Assembly (NCBI GenBank): GCA_900754115.1
Contig: CAAEBM010000013.1
Span: 1 to 30,551 of the forward strand
DNA length: 30,551 bases
Reading direction: 5' to 3'
Source of the DNA: Bacilli bacterium
GTDB taxonomy: Bacteria > Bacillota_I > Bacilli_A > RFN20 > CAG-631
Positions 1 to 7,744 of this stretch are shown here, in pieces. Below the pieces are notes generated by a model, which was given only the letters and a program-made list of their open reading frames with translations, was not told where the DNA came from and ran no database searches. Numbering within the stretch: the first letter of the stretch is position 1; each line of letters starts with the position of its first letter. Position numbers and translations under genes: made by a program.

Positions 1-71
1 ATGTCTTATAAAGCCTAAAAAGCTATTCGACATTTTGAATAAAATTCACCATTTAATGAGCAATTTTCTTA

Positions 72-109
72 TTATAAAAAGCAATCTCCGTTCTTTTTGA
101 GATTGCTTT
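72..109 (-). terminator. Rho-independent terminator after the recombinase operon
   Basis: On the minus strand an 11-bp perfect stem (arms 99-109 and 78-88) with a 10-base loop is followed by a run of five T. The stem starts inside the stop codon of the last recombinase gene. It closes the recombinase operon, and its symmetry may also stop transcription entering from the left flank. Confidence 0.85.
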
Positions 110-1712
110 AAATTTTTTCTTCAATTTTTAATCCACCCTTTAAAATAATAACTAACTTCTCATCTTCAACTTTTATACTTGATATAAGTCGACGAATAAG
201 TAATTCATTGTATTTTTCAATTTCAACTTCTCTAGCAAGGAATATTTCATCAATTTTTTGGATTTCGGTAGCATATTTTTCATTATTTTGTAATTTTTCT
301 TTTTCCAATTTCAAATAATCTCTCAATGCTTCAATTTGATTAGTTAAGTTAATAATTTGATCATTATACCTTTTTTTATCCCCTTCTGTATTCATTCTCA
401 TTTCGATAGTTTTCTCTCTAATTTCACTTAACTCATTAATTTGCAAATCTATTGAATATATATTTAATGCTACATCATCATTGGTTATTGCACATAATAT
501 ATTTGTTTTTAATAGATTAATAATTTCTTCTTTATCTTCTATTATTTTATTTAAGGCTTGAACAATTATTTTTTTTAATTTTTCTTCCTCAATCGTAATT
601 GAATTTCTACAATATTTTTTTCCATTTTCAATACGATTTGAACATCTCCATACAATCTTTTTGTTGCCATTAATAACCCAAGTTTTTCTCCTATAAAAGC
701 AACCACATTTACCACAATATAATATATCGTTTAAAGCATATTTTCCACTATATCTGCTATTATTTTTTGTGGTCGATTGTGCTGTTTTAACTTTTGTAAT
801 ACGTTTTGAGATTTCTATTTGTGTTAATTGAAATGTTTTTTTATCAATAATAGCTGGATGATTATTGGTAATTAAGTATTTGTCTAATTCTCCTCGATTT
901 GTTTTAATCTTTTTTGAAAGACAATTTTCAATATAAGTTTTTTGCAATAACATATCTCCTGCATATTTTTCATTTGTTAAAATTCCTCGAATTGTTGATT
1001 TATCCCAACATTTTTTCCCACTATACGTTAAAATATTATTTTCTTCTAAATATTTTTTTATTTCCCTTAAACTCAATCCATCTAAAAACTTATTATAAAT
1101 GTCTTTGATTATTTCTGCTTCTTCTTTAACTATTTTAGGTTTTCCATCCTCTCCTTTTTTATATCCTAATAAGTTATATCTAAATGAATAAGTTCCTGAT
1201 CGCATTCTTTGTCGTATTCCCCAACGAACATTAGCACTAATATTTTCACTTTCTGCTTGAGCTAACACGCTATGAAATCCGATAAGCATTTCACTATCTA
1301 TTTTTAATGTATTAATATTTTGTTCTTCAAAAAAAACACCAATGCCTAATTTTTTTAATTTTCTAATATACCGAAGTGAATCGACAACATTTCTAGCAAA
1401 TCGTGCTATTGATTTCGTTAAAATTAAATCTATTTTCTTGCTTTCACAATCTCTTATCATTTTTTTAAACTCTTCACGATTTTTTACTTGTGTTCCTGTA
1501 ATCCCTTTATCTGCATAAACTTTATAAAGTCGCCACTCGGGATGTTTAGCCACATATTCACTATAGTATTGAAATTGAGATTCAAAACTTTTTAGTTGTT
1601 CTTCCTCTTCGGTAGATACTCGAATATATGCACAAACATTTAAGATTTCTGTTTCTTCTTTTATTAATAAAGGATTGGCTTCAATTTTTGTTACAACTCT
1701 ACTTTCATTCAT
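108..1712 (-). CDS. Large serine recombinase (third gene of the triplet)
   Basis: A 534-residue large serine recombinase, the class of enzyme that cuts and rejoins attachment sites through a 5'-phosphoserine link. The N-terminal resolvase domain shows the motif YIRVST with the likely nucleophile Ser33, then SIARFARN and a long helix. A recombinase domain follows at about 185-290 and a zinc ribbon with paired Cys (CGKCG, later Cys pairs) at about 330-365. The C-terminal 150 residues are coiled-coil-like. Start choice: GGAGG lies directly against the ATG at 1718 but six bases before the ATG at 1712, so 1712 is preferred. The gene overlaps the end of the preceding gene by eight bases, implying coupled translation. 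With the intact gene at 4098 it is the probable integrase/excisionase of the ICE. Family assignment is firm; the target site is unknown. Confidence 0.93.
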   Translation of the reverse strand: MNESRVVTKIEANPLLIKEETEILNVCAYIRVSTEEEEQLKSFESQFQYYSEYVAKHPEWRLYKVYADKGITGTQVKNREEFKKMIRDCESKKIDLILTKSIARFARNVVDSLRYIRKLKKLGIGVFFEEQNINTLKIDSEMLIGFHSVLAQAESENISANVRWGIRQRMRSGTYSFRYNLLGYKKGEDGKPKIVKEEAEIIKDIYNKFLDGLSLREIKKYLEENNILTYSGKKCWDKSTIRGILTNEKYAGDMLLQKTYIENCLSKKIKTNRGELDKYLITNNHPAIIDKKTFQLTQIEISKRITKVKTAQSTTKNNSRYSGKYALNDILYCGKCGCFYRRKTWVINGNKKIVWRCSNRIENGKKYCRNSITIEEEKLKKIIVQALNKIIEDKEEIINLLKTNILCAITNDDVALNIYSIDLQINELSEIREKTIEMRMNTEGDKKRYNDQIINLTNQIEALRDYLKLEKEKLQNNEKYATEIQKIDEIFLAREVEIEKYNELLIRRLISSIKVEDEKLVIILKGGLKIEEKI

Positions 1713-2553
1713 TTTCATCCTCCTTTATTAATAGGGACACCCCATTTATATAATGTATTTCTATATTCTTTTTACTTATTTCAATATTGATGATATTATT
1801 TTTAAGGTATTGGACTAATTGTTGTTGATTTGATATTAATTGCTTACTATTTTCTAATACAAAGTTTGAATAAATATCTAAATTTTCCACGCATTTATCA
1901 AATCTAGAAGAAGCATATTGCACTATTAATTTTTTTATTAAACGATTATTCATTTCTTGTTCATCTATTCTTCGATAGATTTCCTTAAGATATTGTAAGG
2001 TTTCAATGCCTTCATAAAAATGTTTTTGTAATTGTCTTGAATTTAAATTTTTTGAATTTTCTATAATTTGTTTACTTCCTTTTAAAATAGAAGTGATTAA
2101 AACAGAGTCTGTAATAGAATTTTTATCATTACACTTATTTTTACAAAGCCATTTTTTATTTACATTTCGATAACATAAATTTCCACAATCTTGGCATTTT
2201 ACAATTTTCTTTAAAAATTGAATTTCTTCGCTTAATTCTTTTTTTTTAAACTCTTTATCTTTTTTTATTAATTGTGTTTTTTCATATTCTTTTAAAGTTA
2301 GAATTGGCGGATAATCATTTTCTCCTATATATTTTTGATTTTCTAAAATTCGTTTGATAAGATTTTTATTCCATTGATAACTATTTTTAAAATAAATAAT
2401 TTTTTTCTCTGTTAAATCATCAGCTATAGTTTTTAAAGATTCACCCCTAGCATATTTTTGAAATATTTCTCTTACTATTTTTGCTTCTTCTTCAATAATT
2501 TCTAATTTTCCATCTTTTATTTCATATCCATAACTTACCATTCTAATTTCCAT
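1705..2553 (-). CDS. Serine recombinase-like protein without catalytic domain
   Basis: A 282-residue protein that begins directly in the recombinase (DNA-binding) domain: the sequence YGYEIKDGKLEIIEEEAKIV near residue 8 aligns with about residue 185 of its downstream neighbour. A zinc ribbon (CQDCG ... C ... C) sits near 118-140, followed by a helical tail. The whole resolvase domain with the active serine is missing. Only 12 bases separate it from the upstream recombinase gene and it has its own Shine-Dalgarno (AAGGAAG), so no frameshifted remnant of the missing domain is present. It is probably a DNA-binding subunit acting with the two catalytic recombinases, for example in site choice or direction control; that role is inference. 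A decayed paralogue is the alternative, but the intact frame and expression signals argue against it. Confidence 0.88.
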   Translation of the reverse strand: MEIRMVSYGYEIKDGKLEIIEEEAKIVREIFQKYARGESLKTIADDLTEKKIIYFKNSYQWNKNLIKRILENQKYIGENDYPPILTLKEYEKTQLIKKDKEFKKKELSEEIQFLKKIVKCQDCGNLCYRNVNKKWLCKNKCNDKNSITDSVLITSILKGSKQIIENSKNLNSRQLQKHFYEGIETLQYLKEIYRRIDEQEMNNRLIKKLIVQYASSRFDKCVENLDIYSNFVLENSKQLISNQQQLVQYLKNNIINIEISKKNIEIHYINGVSLLIKEDENE

Positions 2554-2565
2554 TTTTTCACTTCC

Positions 2566-4098
2566 TTATATTATATTGCTATTTAATTCAAGTCCTCCTT
2601 TTAAAAGAAAACACAGTTTATCTTCTTTTACTATTATCTTTTCAATCATTTGACTGAATATCTTATCATCAAAAGTGGTCATGTATTGTGGATAATTATT
2701 TAATATGCTTTTTATTTTTTTTAATGATTGGATAAATTCTTCACTATCTTCTTCATATCGTAATCTATCTTTTTGATTCTTTAATTCCGATATTTTCTTT
2801 TTAATCTGATTAGTTTTTTGATAATATAATAAATTATCTATTATTTTCATTTCGAATAATTCTTCGTATTCTTTTTTTTCTCTATTTAACAATAGTATTT
2901 CTTCATCAATTCTCAAAAGATTATTTTCATTATTTTTTAATTGTTTATTGATTTTTTGATATAACTCTATGCTATTGTCTAAAATGATTTTTTGATTTTG
3001 TTTTAATTTATTAAAAAGATGGATAAACTTTTTCTTTATTATTGTTGAGGATAAAATAGGTGTGCAACAATTTTTATTTTTCAAACTCATAAGAGAGCAT
3101 TTCCAATGTAAATCATTTTTAGTTCTTATTGATTTATACCGACTACCACATTCTCCACATCGAAGAATGCGATTAAATAGTGGACTAGAGTTATGATGAG
3201 AATTGCTAAGATAAACTTTTCTTTTTTGTTTTTTTAATTCTTGAACTTTTTGAAATATATCTTTTTCAATCATTGCTGGATGAGTATTATGATAATAATA
3301 TTTTGCTTTTTCTCCATAATTAATTTTTTTGGAAAATGGTATATCATCTGAATGATAAGATTTTTGAAATAAACTATCTCCAATATATTTTTCGTTATTT
3401 AGAATGTATTGAATGTGACCTTGACACCATTTTACTTTTGGATATGTTTTTTGAAGATATTGAGTTATTTTTGAATAGCCATAACCAGATAAATAGAGTT
3501 GGTAAATGAGTTTTACAATTTTTTCTTCATTTTCAACAATTTTAACGCCGTCCTCGCTCTTTAGATATCCATATGGAAAAGATGAGGTTTTGTAAGTTCC
3601 GTTTTCCAATCTCATTTTGACAGAGGATCTCATTCTCTTGCTTGCGGAAATAGCTTCTTCTTGAGCAAACATACTTTTTATGTAAATAAGCATTTCTGAA
3701 TTCATATATTGTGTATCTATATTGTCATTTTCAAAATATATAGTAACTCCATTTTTTTTAAAATTTCTTATCATTTCTATACACTCTAAACTATTTCTAG
3801 CGAATCTCGTTATACTTTTTACATAAACTCGATCAATCTTTTTCTTCTCACAATCTTTAATCAGGCGTTTCAATTCTTCTCGTTTATCCATTGATACTCC
3901 ACTTAAACCTTCGTCCGCATAAATATCTACCAAAATTGCGTTTTCGGTGTTTTTTATTAGTTGATAATAATATTTGATTTGTGCCAAAAAAGAATTGATT
4001 TGGTCTTGGGAATCAGATGAAACACGACAATATGCTGCAATTCTCATTTTTTTGGTTTCATTTGAAACCGCATTAATAACGATAATTTCTCGTTCCAT
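2566..4098 (-). CDS. Large serine recombinase (first gene of the triplet)
   Basis: A 510-residue large serine recombinase. The resolvase domain has YCRVSS with the likely nucleophile Ser27 and the conserved SITRFARN. It is followed by a recombinase domain (about 170-275), a zinc ribbon (CGECGSRY with later Cys pairs, about 315-350) and a coiled-coil-rich C terminus. The frame is open up to 4143, but GAGGTG six bases before the ATG at 4098 makes that the likely start. It is first of three tandem recombinase genes and follows a small conserved ORF after 17 bases. The two intact recombinases diverge clearly, so this is not a recent duplication. Likely role: integration and excision of the ICE together with the other two products. 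Confidence 0.93.
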   Translation of the reverse strand: MEREIIVINAVSNETKKMRIAAYCRVSSDSQDQINSFLAQIKYYYQLIKNTENAILVDIYADEGLSGVSMDKREELKRLIKDCEKKKIDRVYVKSITRFARNSLECIEMIRNFKKNGVTIYFENDNIDTQYMNSEMLIYIKSMFAQEEAISASKRMRSSVKMRLENGTYKTSSFPYGYLKSEDGVKIVENEEKIVKLIYQLYLSGYGYSKITQYLQKTYPKVKWCQGHIQYILNNEKYIGDSLFQKSYHSDDIPFSKKINYGEKAKYYYHNTHPAMIEKDIFQKVQELKKQKRKVYLSNSHHNSSPLFNRILRCGECGSRYKSIRTKNDLHWKCSLMSLKNKNCCTPILSSTIIKKKFIHLFNKLKQNQKIILDNSIELYQKINKQLKNNENNLLRIDEEILLLNREKKEYEELFEMKIIDNLLYYQKTNQIKKKISELKNQKDRLRYEEDSEEFIQSLKKIKSILNNYPQYMTTFDDKIFSQMIEKIIVKEDKLCFLLKGGLELNSNII

Positions 4099-4115
4099 CT
4101 TTTTCACCTCATTTC

Positions 4116-4283
4116 TTATAGTGGACATTCTATTAAAATACAATTAAAATCTTTTGCAGTTTTTTGATTCACTTTTTTGATTGTTTCTTTATTTAACCAA
4201 TTCATTTCATAAAATTTTGTTAAAATTGATAAGACAAGATAATATTTTAATTCATTTTTGATTTTTTCTTCTACGCTTATTAT
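4116..4283 (-). CDS. Small protein preceding the recombinase triplet; apparent AUA start
   Basis: About 55 residues, with the pattern (E)EKIKNELKYYL...LTKFYEMNWLNKETIKKVNQ. It resembles small proteins often found just upstream of serine recombinase genes in Firmicutes, sometimes annotated as SHOCT-like. No ATG or GTG covers the conserved part. A TTG at 4304 lies inside a predicted RNA stem with no Shine-Dalgarno before it, while GGGAGG at 4295-4290 sits exactly six bases before an ATA codon at 4283. I therefore place the start at ATA; a second ATA follows directly. The only internal ATG (4205) would remove half the protein. Its function is unknown; its place between the structured leader and the recombinases suggests a role in their control. 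Confidence 0.6.
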   Translation of the reverse strand: MISVEEKIKNELKYYLVLSILTKFYEMNWLNKETIKKVNQKTAKDFNCILIECPL

Positions 4284-4300
4284 TTGTTCCCTCCCTTTGA

Positions 4301-4375
4301 ACAAGGTAAAGCGTAGAATAATAGCATAGTTACTAACGCTTCACCTTGTGATGCTTCCGTTTAGATAACTATGCT
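4301..4375 (-). promoter_or_regulatory. Structured RNA leader: two interlocked inverted repeats (possible pseudoknot)
   Basis: In the minus-strand transcript, a 10-base arm (4375-4366) pairs perfectly with 4332-4323. A 14-base arm (4349-4336) pairs with 4314-4301 with one G-U wobble. The arms alternate as A-B-A'-B', which is the topology of an H-type pseudoknot or of two mutually exclusive hairpins. Linkers are 16, 3 and 8 bases. The last arm ends three or four bases before the Shine-Dalgarno (AAAGGGAGG) of the small ORF leading into the recombinase genes. It could be a translational switch or attenuator for integrase expression. It could instead be a double-stranded recombinase or excisionase binding site. 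I do not recognise it as a named riboswitch class. Confidence 0.7.
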
Positions 4376-4388
4376 TTTTGCATATTAT

Positions 4389-4613
4389 TTATTGTTGTTT
4401 TCTTTCGGCTATTTCTTTTAAATAAGTAATGTAACCTTTATAGATTAAATCAATTTTGGTTAAATGATTTTCTTTTAGAAATTGATTGATTTCTTCGTAA
4501 TCTTGTTTAGGTAATGTGGTGTTGAATTGTTTGCGATTTTCTTTTCTTTCCACTTTATGCGTTTCTTCATATTTTCTTCGGGCTATTCTTTGTGGTGTGT
4601 CTTTTAATGCCAT
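4389..4613 (-). CDS. Candidate ribbon-helix-helix DNA-binding protein
   Basis: A 74-residue basic protein. The start at 4613 has AAGGAG seven bases upstream, better than an ATG 13 codons earlier. The first 30 residues are rich in Arg, Lys and Glu. The C-terminal half (FNTTLPKQDYEEINQFLKEN, then a second helix) has the strand-helix-helix pattern of Arc/MetJ-type proteins. It is last in a three-gene unit with the tnpV-like gene and a membrane peptide, and it precedes the structured recombinase leader. A role as repressor or recombination accessory factor is plausible but inferred. Confidence 0.65.
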   Translation of the reverse strand: MALKDTPQRIARRKYEETHKVERKENRKQFNTTLPKQDYEEINQFLKENHLTKIDLIYKGYITYLKEIAERKQQ

Positions 4614-4627
4614 ATGCTTTCTCCTTT

Positions 4628-4753
4628 TTATTGTTGTGCTGTAATTGCACAAATGAGGTATCCCACTATATTGAATATAAAATGTCCAATTATCATTAAA
4701 AATACCAATCCAAATTTAACTATTGTTAATCCAATTTTTCCTACTTTTTTCAT
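4628..4753 (-). CDS. 41-residue hydrophobic membrane peptide
   Basis: A short basic N terminus (MKKVGKIG) precedes one long hydrophobic stretch (about 9-39) with a single central GH and ends ITAQQ. This fits one membrane-spanning helix. GAGGAG lies eight bases before the ATG, and the start overlaps the stop of the tnpV-like gene as ATGA, so translation is probably coupled. The stop codon lies just before the Shine-Dalgarno of the next gene. These signals support a real gene even though it is tiny. Function unknown; a small membrane regulator or a toxin-like peptide are both possible. Confidence 0.6.
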   Translation of the reverse strand: MKKVGKIGLTIVKFGLVFLMIIGHFIFNIVGYLICAITAQQ

Positions 4754-5094
4754 TGTTTACTCTCCTCGTTATAAATCAATTCACTCAATATAATTTCTTC
4801 TATTTTATCTTTGATTTCTTGTTCTATTTTCAATTTTTCAAGATAAGTTGTTGTGGTTTGCTTTCCCTGATTTTTTGAAAATTCTTCATATAATTCTTGA
4901 TACATTTTTTCAGCTTGTCTATCAATTTCTTTGAGATAATGTGACAAATCTTTTCCCAATGTCCAGAAAATATCAGGTCGATGTTCTTCTAAATACTTTT
5001 TCTTTAGTGTTCCGTATTTCCCATAGGTTTGCGTTTTTATTAGATTGTTTTTTTGGTATTTTTTAATTTCTTTTACTGTCATTTCTTTTTTCAT
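4750..5094 (-). CDS. tnpV: TnpV-like mobile element protein
   Basis: A 114-residue protein with the features of the TnpV family of transposon-encoded proteins. These are a KYGTLKKKYLEEHRP segment, then LGKDLSHYLKEIDRQAEKMY, a linker, and a terminal EIILSELIY. The ATG at 5094 has GGAGG nine bases upstream. It is first in a unit with the membrane peptide and the ribbon-helix-helix candidate, behind a near-ideal promoter. TnpV proteins occur beside serine recombinases in Firmicutes elements, but their biochemical role is not established to my knowledge. The family call rests on recognition of the pattern by eye. Confidence 0.8.
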   Translation of the reverse strand: MKKEMTVKEIKKYQKNNLIKTQTYGKYGTLKKKYLEEHRPDIFWTLGKDLSHYLKEIDRQAEKMYQELYEEFSKNQGKQTTTTYLEKLKIEQEIKDKIEEIILSELIYNEESKQ

Positions 5095-5126
5095 AGGGAT
5101 ATTCCTCCTTTTCTTTTTACACTTCT

Positions 5127-5155
5127 ATTATAATAGGGCTAGTCCGATATGTCAA
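5127..5155 (-). promoter_or_regulatory. Consensus sigma-70/SigA promoter with palindromic -10 region
   Basis: On the minus strand a perfect TTGACA (5155-5150) is separated by exactly 17 bases from a perfect TATAAT (5132-5127). The -10 box is embedded in a 12-base perfect palindrome (5125-5136), a possible operator. Transcription would run into the tnpV-like gene and probably on to the recombinases. No terminator is visible between the end of the surface-protein gene (5169) and this promoter, so the secretion operon may also read through. Confidence 0.85.
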
Positions 5156-5168
5156 CCTTTTTGCTTTC

Positions 5169-7730
5169 CTAACTTAACAAAATTGAAATCCCTCTTATTA
5201 AATAAGGACAAGCAACTAATATACTAAAGATAACAATTAATCCAATGAGGTAATTGATTAACATCTTTTTGGCTTTTTCTTTTTCTTCATTTTTTTGTGC
5301 AATGATAAATGCAATTCCAATCGCTAAACTCCAAATTCCTGATGTTGCAATAAAAATCCAAACCATATAAGGTTGATATTCATTAAATATATACTCGATA
5401 TAATTTCCTACTTTTTGATATTCGTTTTTTATTTCTTCTACGTATGTATCTTGGCAAACACTGCATTGATACGTTTTGTATAACATTTTACCCTCTTTTT
5501 TTTCTTCAATAAGTTCGTATTGATGTCCATATGCGGGAATAACTGTTGTATAGGTGTCTTGGCAATATTCACAAACATGAATTCTTTCTCCTTCTGTTAT
5601 GCAATCCGCTTCTTTTACAATTTGACTTTGATAACTATGTCCTGTAGGAATAATTTTTTCTATATAATATACATCACCACAATAATGACACTTACTCCAT
5701 ATTCCTCCTTCTTTTTCACACGTTGGTGCTACTGTGTATTCTTGATATTCATGTCCGTGTGCAGGAATAATTTCACTCATATAACTATAGCCACATTGCT
5801 CACATACTTTTTGAATTCCTCCATTTTCTGTGCAAGTAGGCTCAATTCGTTTTTCAAAAAATCGGTGCCCTATTGCTTCTTGAAATTCTCCTTGATAAGT
5901 ATCATTACAATGAACACACTGAAAAACAACATACCCTTCCTCTGTGCAAGATACTCGGTGTTCTTCTTTTACAATATAGTAATGATTAATTTCAAAATTA
6001 TAATCTCTTCCACCTGTTTCTGATGAAAGATTAAGAGTATATTTTCCTTCTTGAGTAATCCACGTTCCTTTTTCATAAATTTTTTCACCATTTAATAAGG
6101 CTTTAAAATCTCCTTCCCAAGTAATAAAAACGCTATTGTCATATTCTGAACGAATAATTTGTGCTTCTGGCAAAGGATCTTTTGTAAATTCTATCCACTG
6201 AATATCGCTTTTATTTCCAAAACTATCAATTGCATAAAAATAATACGTTCCTCCTTGTGAATTAATATTAGTTTTAAACGTTGGCTCCTTTAGTTGTTGA
6301 AAGTTTTGCATACTTGGACTTTTATAATAAAGAGTAGCTGAATGCACATCTTCAACGGACACTTCAAAAATATGATGAGTAAGATTGTTAAACATTCCAC
6401 CTTCACATTTCAATACAGGTGCTGTATGGTCCAAAGTAACATATTGCGTAGTTGAAAGATTACCTGCTAAATCCACGCAATAAAAGTAATACGTTCCATC
6501 TTCAAAAAATTTTTCTTCATTCAAACATTCTTCGTATTGATTTGATTGTGGCTTTTTTACATAAACTGCTTCAATTCCTGCTTCATCTTTTCCAACATAT
6601 TGAATATATTTCGCATTGGTTTGCCCACCATTATCTAATACCTCATCTTCTCCAAAAATTGTTCCGATTGGTTTTATAGTATCTAAATAAATAGAATGAA
6701 TTGCAGAATAATTGCCACTTCCATCATAGGCTCTAAAAGAATAAAGACCATTTGTGGAATTTGCTGGAATTAGTGTTTTTAAAGTATAGGATTGCCAAGT
6801 GGAATCAGTGGGAGAACGATATTCCGCTTTTACTAAATTATTATTGTCTTTTGCTGTAAAATAAAAGGATTGGTTCGTATAATCTTTTTCAATTTTTTCG
6901 CCATCTATTGTGAAAATTTCAGTAGTAGGAGCTTGATTATCAAAATTAACATAGTAAATACTACTTTGATTTCCTGCTTGGTCTAAAGCATAAAATTGGT
7001 AACGTCCATTGACTGCATTTTCTTTACGAATTGTCTTTTTTTCTCCCACTAATGAAAATTCTGTTTCATTAGGGGCTTTCATATAAATACCTCGTAAACT
7101 TTTATCATCACTTGCGGTAATGGTAAAATCATCATTAGTATATTTTCCTGTTTTGCTCAATGAGCCTCCAAAAAGTTGAGGTTTGATGGTATCAACTTGA
7201 AATTTGAAAGTGCATTCTATTTGGTATTGTTGAGCAAGGGCTGAATTGAAAAACGTTTCTCCTTTTCCTTTATAAATGACCTTATATAATCCATCTTCTA
7301 AATTATTTACTTCGATATTATCTGTATTAGAACTTTCAACTATTTTTCCATTACTATCTTGAATTTCAAAAGAATGTGTATGAAACCCTGAATGAGCAAT
7401 AATATTAATTTCTTTGGAGTTAATAAAATCTTTACTTTGAAAAGTTTTCGTTTCTTCATTAATATCGCTCCCATATAAATAAAAACTGACATTTCCAAGT
7501 TGACTTTCATTTTTGTATGTAGGCAAAGATGGTGTGATTAAAACATTACTATCTTCTTGAATAATTTGCTCTGCTATAGGAGTATTAAGAGAATAACGAT
7601 AATTAAACTCAACTGAATATTCTGCTGTGATTGTTGCTTTCGTCTTTATTTTTACAAAACCAATACTTAATACTATTATCAAACAAATACTTATTAAAAA
7701 TTGCATTATTTTTTTCTTTTTGTCTTTCAA
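5169..7730 (-). CDS. Surface protein: Ig-like repeats, Cys-rich repeats, C-terminal pilin-like membrane module
   Basis: 853 residues from a TTG start. AAAGGAGG is seven bases before this TTG; an in-frame ATG at 7748 overlaps the VirB4 stop but lies upstream of that Shine-Dalgarno. Order of parts: a basic N terminus and signal or anchor helix (about 8-26); an N-terminal region to 180; four Ig-like repeats (about 181-517), each ending in a Y.FYA.D..GN.S pattern and a D..AP linker; a short beta-rich region; five CxxC repeats about 36-39 residues apart (first Cys at 605, 643, 681, 720 and 756) with alternating GH motifs; and two membrane helices (about 789-811 and 827-849). The last segment, AQKNEEKEKAKKM onward, aligns without gaps to the VirB2-like pilin encoded at 11911, with 16 of 39 residues identical by eye. 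There is no LPXTG. It is last in the secretion operon and is probably a cell-surface stalk or adhesin of the conjugation machine. Confidence 0.82.
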   Translation of the reverse strand: MKDKKKKIMQFLISICLIIVLSIGFVKIKTKATITAEYSVEFNYRYSLNTPIAEQIIQEDSNVLITPSLPTYKNESQLGNVSFYLYGSDINEETKTFQSKDFINSKEINIIAHSGFHTHSFEIQDSNGKIVESSNTDNIEVNNLEDGLYKVIYKGKGETFFNSALAQQYQIECTFKFQVDTIKPQLFGGSLSKTGKYTNDDFTITASDDKSLRGIYMKAPNETEFSLVGEKKTIRKENAVNGRYQFYALDQAGNQSSIYYVNFDNQAPTTEIFTIDGEKIEKDYTNQSFYFTAKDNNNLVKAEYRSPTDSTWQSYTLKTLIPANSTNGLYSFRAYDGSGNYSAIHSIYLDTIKPIGTIFGEDEVLDNGGQTNAKYIQYVGKDEAGIEAVYVKKPQSNQYEECLNEEKFFEDGTYYFYCVDLAGNLSTTQYVTLDHTAPVLKCEGGMFNNLTHHIFEVSVEDVHSATLYYKSPSMQNFQQLKEPTFKTNINSQGGTYYFYAIDSFGNKSDIQWIEFTKDPLPEAQIIRSEYDNSVFITWEGDFKALLNGEKIYEKGTWITQEGKYTLNLSSETGGRDYNFEINHYYIVKEEHRVSCTEEGYVVFQCVHCNDTYQGEFQEAIGHRFFEKRIEPTCTENGGIQKVCEQCGYSYMSEIIPAHGHEYQEYTVAPTCEKEGGIWSKCHYCGDVYYIEKIIPTGHSYQSQIVKEADCITEGERIHVCEYCQDTYTTVIPAYGHQYELIEEKKEGKMLYKTYQCSVCQDTYVEEIKNEYQKVGNYIEYIFNEYQPYMVWIFIATSGIWSLAIGIAFIIAQKNEEKEKAKKMLINYLIGLIVIFSILVACPYLIRGISILLS
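5445..5951 (-). repeat. Five Cys-rich (CxxC) repeats in the surface protein
   Basis: Five units of 36-39 residues. Most have the form C.E.G...C..C...Y....IP..GH.Y, where the CxxC pair plus a preceding Cys and the GH motif are natural metal ligands. Similar repeats are seen in secreted proteins of gut Firmicutes. Zinc binding is inferred from spacing only. Confidence 0.7.
6180..7190 (-). repeat. Four tandem Ig-like domains in the surface protein
   Basis: Four units of about 80-90 residues share a pattern. Each has an aromatic-rich strand, a K.P or S.P turn (YMKAPNETEF, YRSPTDSTW, YVKKPQSN, YYKSPSMQNF), a G.Y.F.A.D..GN.S strand, and a linker such as LDTIKP, FDNQAP or LDHTAP. The units are diverged, so they should be stable in sequence but would form an elongated extracellular stalk. 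Confidence 0.75.
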
Positions 7731-7744
7731 TTTTTTTCCTCCTT

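Noticed and set aside
1..77. attL core at the left end
   Set aside because: I could not find a matching direct repeat near 26.8-27.3 kb or at the right edge. Serine recombinase cores are too short to call by eye.
4302..4304. TTG start for the small ORF before the recombinases
   Set aside because: It lies within a paired arm of the leader, has no ribosome-binding site upstream, and puts the Shine-Dalgarno inside the coding part.
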